From the NCBI GenBank assembly GCA_035286595.1, contig DATEDA010000183.1, positions 1 through 31,599 of the forward strand: DNA of 31,599 bases, given 5' to 3'. Made by a program: the position numbers and the translations under genes. This DNA is from DATEDA01 sp035286595 (GTDB lineage Bacteria > Pseudomonadota > Gammaproteobacteria > Burkholderiales > SG8-39). The notes under the pieces are model-generated. The model was not told where the DNA came from and ran no database searches. It saw nothing but the letters and a program-made list of their open reading frames with translations. Shown one piece after another: positions 28,557-31,599 of this stretch; position 1 is the first letter of the stretch, and each line of letters begins with the position of its first letter.

Positions 28557-28633
28557 GCCCTCGCTTTAGCCGTATTTGTTTTATCCGGGCACGGCCCGGA
28601 GGCGCCCGCAAGCTGAAGCATCAAATCGGCGCC
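28557..28633 (-). ncRNA. SAM-II-like riboswitch aptamer in the metH leader
   Basis: The minus-strand RNA has a 6-bp P1 stem, GGCGCC (28633-28628) with GGCGCC (28606-28601). Its loop starts GAUUUG (28627-28622) and ends CUUGCG (28612-28607). Downstream lie AUAAA (28584-28580) and GCUAAA (28570-28565). These blocks and their order match the SAM-II class as I remember it. A pseudoknot P2 can form between CUUC (28618-28615) in the loop and GAGG (28562-28559); GCUU with AAGC is an alternative. Unlike the minimal class, a 6-bp hairpin (CCGGGC with GCCCGG, 28599-28585) is inserted between P1 and AUAAA. The aptamer begins almost at the predicted transcription start and is followed directly by a terminator. 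Methionine synthesis genes are the usual SAM-II targets. Confidence 0.72.
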
Positions 28634-28641
28634 GCACCGGA

Positions 28642-28670
28642 AGGCTAGCGGCTCGCTAGGTGTCTGTCAA
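28642..28670 (-). promoter_or_regulatory. metH: metH promoter
   Basis: On the minus strand a perfect TTGACA (28665-28670) is separated by 17 bp from TAGCCT (28642-28647), a weak three-of-six -10. A start near 28635 would place the first transcribed bases immediately before riboswitch stem P1 and give a leader of about 120 nt. Confidence 0.6.
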
Positions 28671-28687
28671 TAAAGGGTTTGCTGGGC

Positions 28688-28693
28688 TATACT
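28688..28693 (+). promoter_or_regulatory. -10 element upstream of the rhodanese gene
   Basis: TATACT matches the -10 consensus at five of six bases and lies 34 bp before the rhodanese ATG. No convincing -35 is seen at the right distance; that position overlaps the -35 of the divergent metH promoter. The two promoters are therefore interlocked within about 50 bp. Confidence 0.4.
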
Positions 28694-28726
28694 CGCCGCC
28701 CCGCGCTCTTCGAGAGGCGCACCGCG

Positions 28727-29122
28727 ATGAAGCACCTGAAGCCCAAGGAAGCCGAGCAGTTCCTGAAAACTAACCCGAACGCGCTCTTCATCGACTGCCG
28801 GAGCGAGATGGAGTACCTCTTCGTCGGGCACCCGGCCGGCGCGCTCCACGTCGCGTGGAACGACGGCGCCGACTGGGAGGTCAACCCGCATTTCGTCGGG
28901 CAGGTGAAGAAGGTTGCCGGCACGAACCACGCGCACCGGCCGATCGTGCTCATCTGCCGCAGCGGCAACCGCTCGGTCGACGCTGGCGAGGCGCTCGAGA
29001 AGTCGGGGTTCACCGACGTCTACAACGTGCTGCACGGATTCGAGGGCGATCTCGACGAGCGGCACCAGCGCAACTCGCGGAACGGGTGGCGCTTCGAGGG
29101 GCTGCCGTGGGAGCAGTGTTAG
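28727..29122 (+). CDS. Single-domain rhodanese (sulfurtransferase-like protein)
   Basis: Rhodanese domains move sulfane sulfur through a persulfide on a conserved cysteine. The 131-residue product is one rhodanese domain with no signal peptide, so it is probably cytoplasmic. It has FIDCRSEMEYLFVGHPAGA (21-39) and the catalytic loop CRSGNRS (77-83), in which C77 would carry the persulfide. The protein ends in a second cysteine (C131). The ATG at 28727 is chosen because it gives the natural domain start MKHLKPKEAEQFL and has GAGAGG about 10 nt upstream; an in-frame start at 28679 would include the promoter region. It is divergent from metH and converges on a lipoprotein gene 4 bp away. The acceptor substrate is unknown. 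Confidence 0.93.
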   Translation: MKHLKPKEAEQFLKTNPNALFIDCRSEMEYLFVGHPAGALHVAWNDGADWEVNPHFVGQVKKVAGTNHAHRPIVLICRSGNRSVDAGEALEKSGFTDVYNVLHGFEGDLDERHQRNSRNGWRFEGLPWEQC

Positions 29123-29126
29123 GTGC

Positions 29127-29546
29127 TTATTCGCTTGCTTCGCGGACGAATCGCGCCGCGCGCTTGAGCCGGTAATCGCCGGGGCTCGACTCGTACACGT
29201 CTTCGCGCCAGCTCGCGGCCACCACGTAGACTCGCCACGGCCGCCCGGGCGGGATCGCCCCCTTGGCCTGCAGCTCGATCAACGCCGCGCGGGCTTCGCG
29301 CACCGAGCAAAACACCCGCCCACCGGCGTAGCTTCCGTCGGGTTCGAGGGCGGCACGCGGCGCGCCGGGGGGCACCGCCACCGCGGGCACGGGGCCGGGC
29401 TTCATCACCGGGCGTCCGCTGGCGATCGCGGCCGAGACGCCGGAATCACCCAGCGTGTAGACGGGCGTGCAGTCGCGCGGCGTCACGCTGGTGCACGCGG
29501 CGAGGAGGAGCGGCGCGAGCGCCGCGAGCAGTCGGAGTCGGCTCAT
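29127..29546 (-). CDS. Small predicted lipoprotein of unknown function
   Basis: The 139-residue product has a signal sequence (MSRLRLLAALAPLLLAAC) with lipobox LAAC, so residue 18 is the likely lipidated cysteine. The mature part contains proline-rich segments and a C-terminal domain around GGRVFCSVREARAALIELQ and PWRVYVVAASWREDVYE, which I do not recognise as a named family. The ATG at 29546 lies 20 nt after the stop of the CoA-ligase gene, with no clear ribosome binding site. It is probably the last gene of that leftward operon. Its stop lies 4 bp from the end of the convergent rhodanese gene, with no terminator between them. A functional link to the ligase is not evident. Confidence 0.8.
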   Translation of the reverse strand: MSRLRLLAALAPLLLAACTSVTPRDCTPVYTLGDSGVSAAIASGRPVMKPGPVPAVAVPPGAPRAALEPDGSYAGGRVFCSVREARAALIELQAKGAIPPGRPWRVYVVAASWREDVYESSPGDYRLKRAARFVREASE

Positions 29547-29566
29547 GGGCCGCGATCGTACGACAC

Positions 29567-31084
29567 TTAACGCTCCCCGCCGCGCAGCTCCGCCTCGAGC
29601 CGCTCGCGGAGCTTGAACCGCTGCACTTTGCCGGTCGCGGTGCGCGGGAGCTCCGCGACCTCGCGGACCCACTTCGGCTGGCTGTGCCGCGGCAGACCGT
29701 CGAGCCGCGTCGCCGCGACGTCGGTCGCGTCGGCGCCGACGACGAACATCGCGAGTCGGTCGAACCCATCGCGATCCGGCACGACCACGCAAGCTGCCTC
29801 CCGGACGCGCGGGTCCGCGAGCACCGCCTCCTCGATCTCCCGGGGATTCACCCACTGACCGGCAACCTTGAGAAGATCGTCGGCCCGGCCCTGATGGGTC
29901 CAGAACCCGTCCGCATCGCGCGTGAACACGTCGCCGGTGCAGAACCAGCCGTCGCGGAACGCGCGCGCGGTCGCCTCCGGATTCTCGTAGCGGAGTGCGA
30001 GCGACGGGTGCTTCAGCCACAGTACACCGGGCTGACCCTCCGCGACCGGGCTGCCGTCCGAGCCGACGAGCTTCACCTCGACTCCGCCGAGGGGTACGCC
30101 GCAGGTGTCGGCGCGGCAGCGGCCGGGGATGCTCGCCATCACCGGGGTGAAGGTCTCCGACATCCCGTACACGACGAGGAGCTCGGTGCCGACCGTTTCC
30201 CGCCACTGGGCCGCAACGGCGTCCGGAAAGCGCTCGCCGCCGGTGAGGTTGACCCGGACCGCCGCGAGCGGCGCGAGCGCGTCCTTCGGCAGCGCGAGCA
30301 GCCGGCGGAAGAAGGTCGGTACCGTCAGGAAGATCGTCGGGCGATGCTGCCGCGCCTGCGCGAGGATCGCCTCGGGCTCCGGCCAGCCTTCGTTCAGGAT
30401 GGTCGTGGCACCGCACGCGAACGCTCCCAGGAACGCGTGGTCGAGCGCGAACGCGAAGAAGAGCTTCGAGGTCGCGAGCACGACCGGGTGGTCGTCGGCC
30501 TTCAACACCTCGCGGTACAGCTTGCCGGCGTGGGCGGCGTTGGCGTGGCTGTGCAGGATCCCCTTCGGCTTGCCGGTGGTGCCCGACGAGTACATCCAGA
30601 ACGCCGGCTCATCCGCGTGGGTCGCAGCGGTCCGGAAATCGGTCGATGACCGCGCGACGGCGGCCTCCAGCGTGTCGCCCATGCCACGCGCCGGGACCAG
30701 CCGCGCAGCGGTGCCCGCGCACGCGACGCGTGCGACCTCGAGGAGGTCGGGATCCGCGATGACGAGCCGGGCTTCGCTGTCGGCGACGGCGAACGCGAGG
30801 TCGGCGGCGGCCAGCCGCGGGTTCAGCGCGATCGCCACTGCGCCCGCCTTGAGGGCGCCGAGGAACGCCGCGCAGAAGCGCGGCGAGTCGTTCATGAGGA
30901 AGCCGACGCGCTCACCCCGCTCGAGCCCCAGGGCGGCGAGCGCGTGCGCCGCTCTCGACACCTCTGCGTCGAGCGCGCGGTACGAGATCGCTCCGCCGGC
31001 GTGGATGATCGCCGGCCGATCGCGGAAGCGCGGTTCGCGCGCCTTCGCGAGGATCACGTCCGCCGCGTTGAGCTGCGCGGCCAC
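29567..31084 (-). CDS. Benzoate-CoA ligase family acyl-CoA synthetase
   Basis: This is an ATP-dependent enzyme that activates a carboxylic acid as an acyl-adenylate and then a CoA thioester. The 505-residue product has the ANL superfamily motifs: P-loop SSGTTGKPKG (166-175), YGMSE (306-310), TGD (383-385), GRADDLLKVAGQWVNP (399-414) and the catalytic lysine K486 in TATGKVQRFK. Segments such as SKLFFAFALDHAFLGAFACGATTIL resemble benzoate-CoA ligases more than fatty-acid ligases. No ATG is available; I chose the GTG at 31084, 14 nt after the upstream stop, with AGG about 5 nt before it. This gives the family-like start AAQLNAADVIL. The substrate is probably an aromatic acid, inferred from homology and the neighbouring hydrolase. 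Confidence 0.9.
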   Translation of the reverse strand: MAAQLNAADVILAKAREPRFRDRPAIIHAGGAISYRALDAEVSRAAHALAALGLERGERVGFLMNDSPRFCAAFLGALKAGAVAIALNPRLAAADLAFAVADSEARLVIADPDLLEVARVACAGTAARLVPARGMGDTLEAAVARSSTDFRTAATHADEPAFWMYSSGTTGKPKGILHSHANAAHAGKLYREVLKADDHPVVLATSKLFFAFALDHAFLGAFACGATTILNEGWPEPEAILAQARQHRPTIFLTVPTFFRRLLALPKDALAPLAAVRVNLTGGERFPDAVAAQWRETVGTELLVVYGMSETFTPVMASIPGRCRADTCGVPLGGVEVKLVGSDGSPVAEGQPGVLWLKHPSLALRYENPEATARAFRDGWFCTGDVFTRDADGFWTHQGRADDLLKVAGQWVNPREIEEAVLADPRVREAACVVVPDRDGFDRLAMFVVGADATDVAATRLDGLPRHSQPKWVREVAELPRTATGKVQRFKLRERLEAELRGGER

Positions 31085-31098
31085 GGCCGCCTGGTCTG

Positions 31099-31599
31099 CT
31101 AGCGCGGCGCCGTGATCTTGACGCGCAGCTCGCCCAGGCCGGCGACGCTCGCCACCAGCTCGTCGCCGACCTTGGCCTTGCCGACGCCGGCCGGCGTGCC
31201 GGTCATGATGATGTCGCCGGCCTCGAGCGTGTAGTACTGCGAGAGGAAGGCGATCTGCTCGGGCACGCTCCAGATCATCTCGGCGATGTCGGCGTCCTGC
31301 TTGACCTCGCCGTTCACCGTGAGCCGGATGCGGCCCTTGGCCGGATGGCCGATCTTGGCTGACGGCGTGATCGGCCCGACCGGCGCCGCCTCGTCGAAGT
31401 CCTTCCCGAAGTCCCATGGGCGGCGCTGGTCCTTGCCCTGCTGCTGCAGATCGCGGCGCGTCATGTCGAGGCCGACCGCGTAGCCCCAGACGCAGTCGTT
31501 CGCCTTCTCGGCGGGGATGCGTGCGCCGCTCTTGCCGATCACGGCGACCATCTCGGTCTCCCAGTGGTAGTTCTCGGTCATCGGCGGGTAGTGCACGTT
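31099..31599 (-). CDS. Fumarylacetoacetate hydrolase family protein (5' end outside window)
   Basis: This is a C-C bond hydrolase of the FAH family, acting on acylpyruvate-type ring-cleavage products. At least 166 residues are in the window. Reading continues to the edge without a convincing start, and the GTG at 31596 lies in the middle of the expected fold, so the gene is cut. Visible features are the metal-binding HWETE near the edge, GYAVGLDMTRRD, WDFGKDFDEAAPVGPI and GTPAGVG, typical of the FAHD1/fumarylpyruvate hydrolase branch. Its stop is 14 nt before the CoA-ligase start, so the two are probably cotranscribed. The pairing suggests an aromatic-acid pathway such as the gentisate route. 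The exact substrate cannot be decided here. Confidence 0.9.
   Translation of the reverse strand, partial: NVHYPPMTENYHWETEMVAVIGKSGARIPAEKANDCVWGYAVGLDMTRRDLQQQGKDQRRPWDFGKDFDEAAPVGPITPSAKIGHPAKGRIRLTVNGEVKQDADIAEMIWSVPEQIAFLSQYYTLEAGDIIMTGTPAGVGKAKVGDELVASVAGLGELRVKITAPR

Noticed and set aside
28516..28640. A cobalamin riboswitch or SAM-I riboswitch upstream of metH.
   Set aside because: The leader is too short (about 120 nt) for a cobalamin riboswitch and lacks both the B12-box and the SAM-I core blocks. The SAM-II blocks fit instead.

Overview
The window is a GC-rich bacterial chromosome segment centred on the replication origin. The layout suggests a betaproteobacterium: yidC-yidD-rnpA-rpmH diverge from dnaA-dnaN-gyrB with no recF between dnaN and gyrB. 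These are followed by a topB-smg-dprA-LysM block facing a def-fmt-htpX-rsmB-DUF4390-ntrY-ntrX-trkA-trkH block. I recognise this order from betaproteobacterial genomes; no database search was possible. I see no mobile element, CRISPR array, rRNA or tRNA. Coding is dense, and the longest gene-free stretch is about 250 bp.

Layout. Positions 7-2491 (minus strand) carry the membrane insertase YidC, YidD, the RNase P protein and ribosomal protein L34, driven from a strong promoter near 2540. Positions 2492-2665 hold divergent promoters and a perfect DnaA box. Positions 2666-7842 (plus) carry dnaA, dnaN and gyrB. The 250 bp between dnaA and dnaN hold a cluster of degenerate DnaA boxes and an AT-rich TTA-repeat stretch, the best oriC candidate. 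Positions 7839-13430 (minus) carry topoisomerase III, Smg, DprA and a secreted LysM protein. Positions 13543-24298 (plus) carry peptide deformylase, Met-tRNA formyltransferase, the heat-shock protease HtpX behind a near-consensus RpoH promoter, the rRNA methylase RsmB, a DUF4390 protein, the NtrY/NtrX two-component pair and the TrkA/TrkH potassium system. Positions 24314-28515 (minus) carry cobalamin-dependent methionine synthase followed by a small lipoprotein gene. Positions 28727-29122 (plus) encode a rhodanese. Positions 29127-31599 (minus) carry a small lipoprotein, a benzoate-CoA-ligase-like enzyme and the end of a fumarylacetoacetate-hydrolase-family gene, which looks like an aromatic-acid catabolic operon running off the right edge.

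The most notable element is the metH leader (28516-28670, minus). It has a promoter, then an RNA whose conserved blocks and pseudoknot geometry match the SAM-II riboswitch class, with an additional hairpin inserted in it. A classical intrinsic terminator follows and ends about 10 nt before the metH start codon. This suggests SAM-dependent transcription termination by a SAM-II-type aptamer outside its usual alphaproteobacterial setting. Other points of interest are an NtrX regulator whose AAA+ domain has lost its ATPase and sigma-54 motifs, the candidate origin-unwinding element, and a 9-bp inverted repeat between the divergent LysM and def genes.
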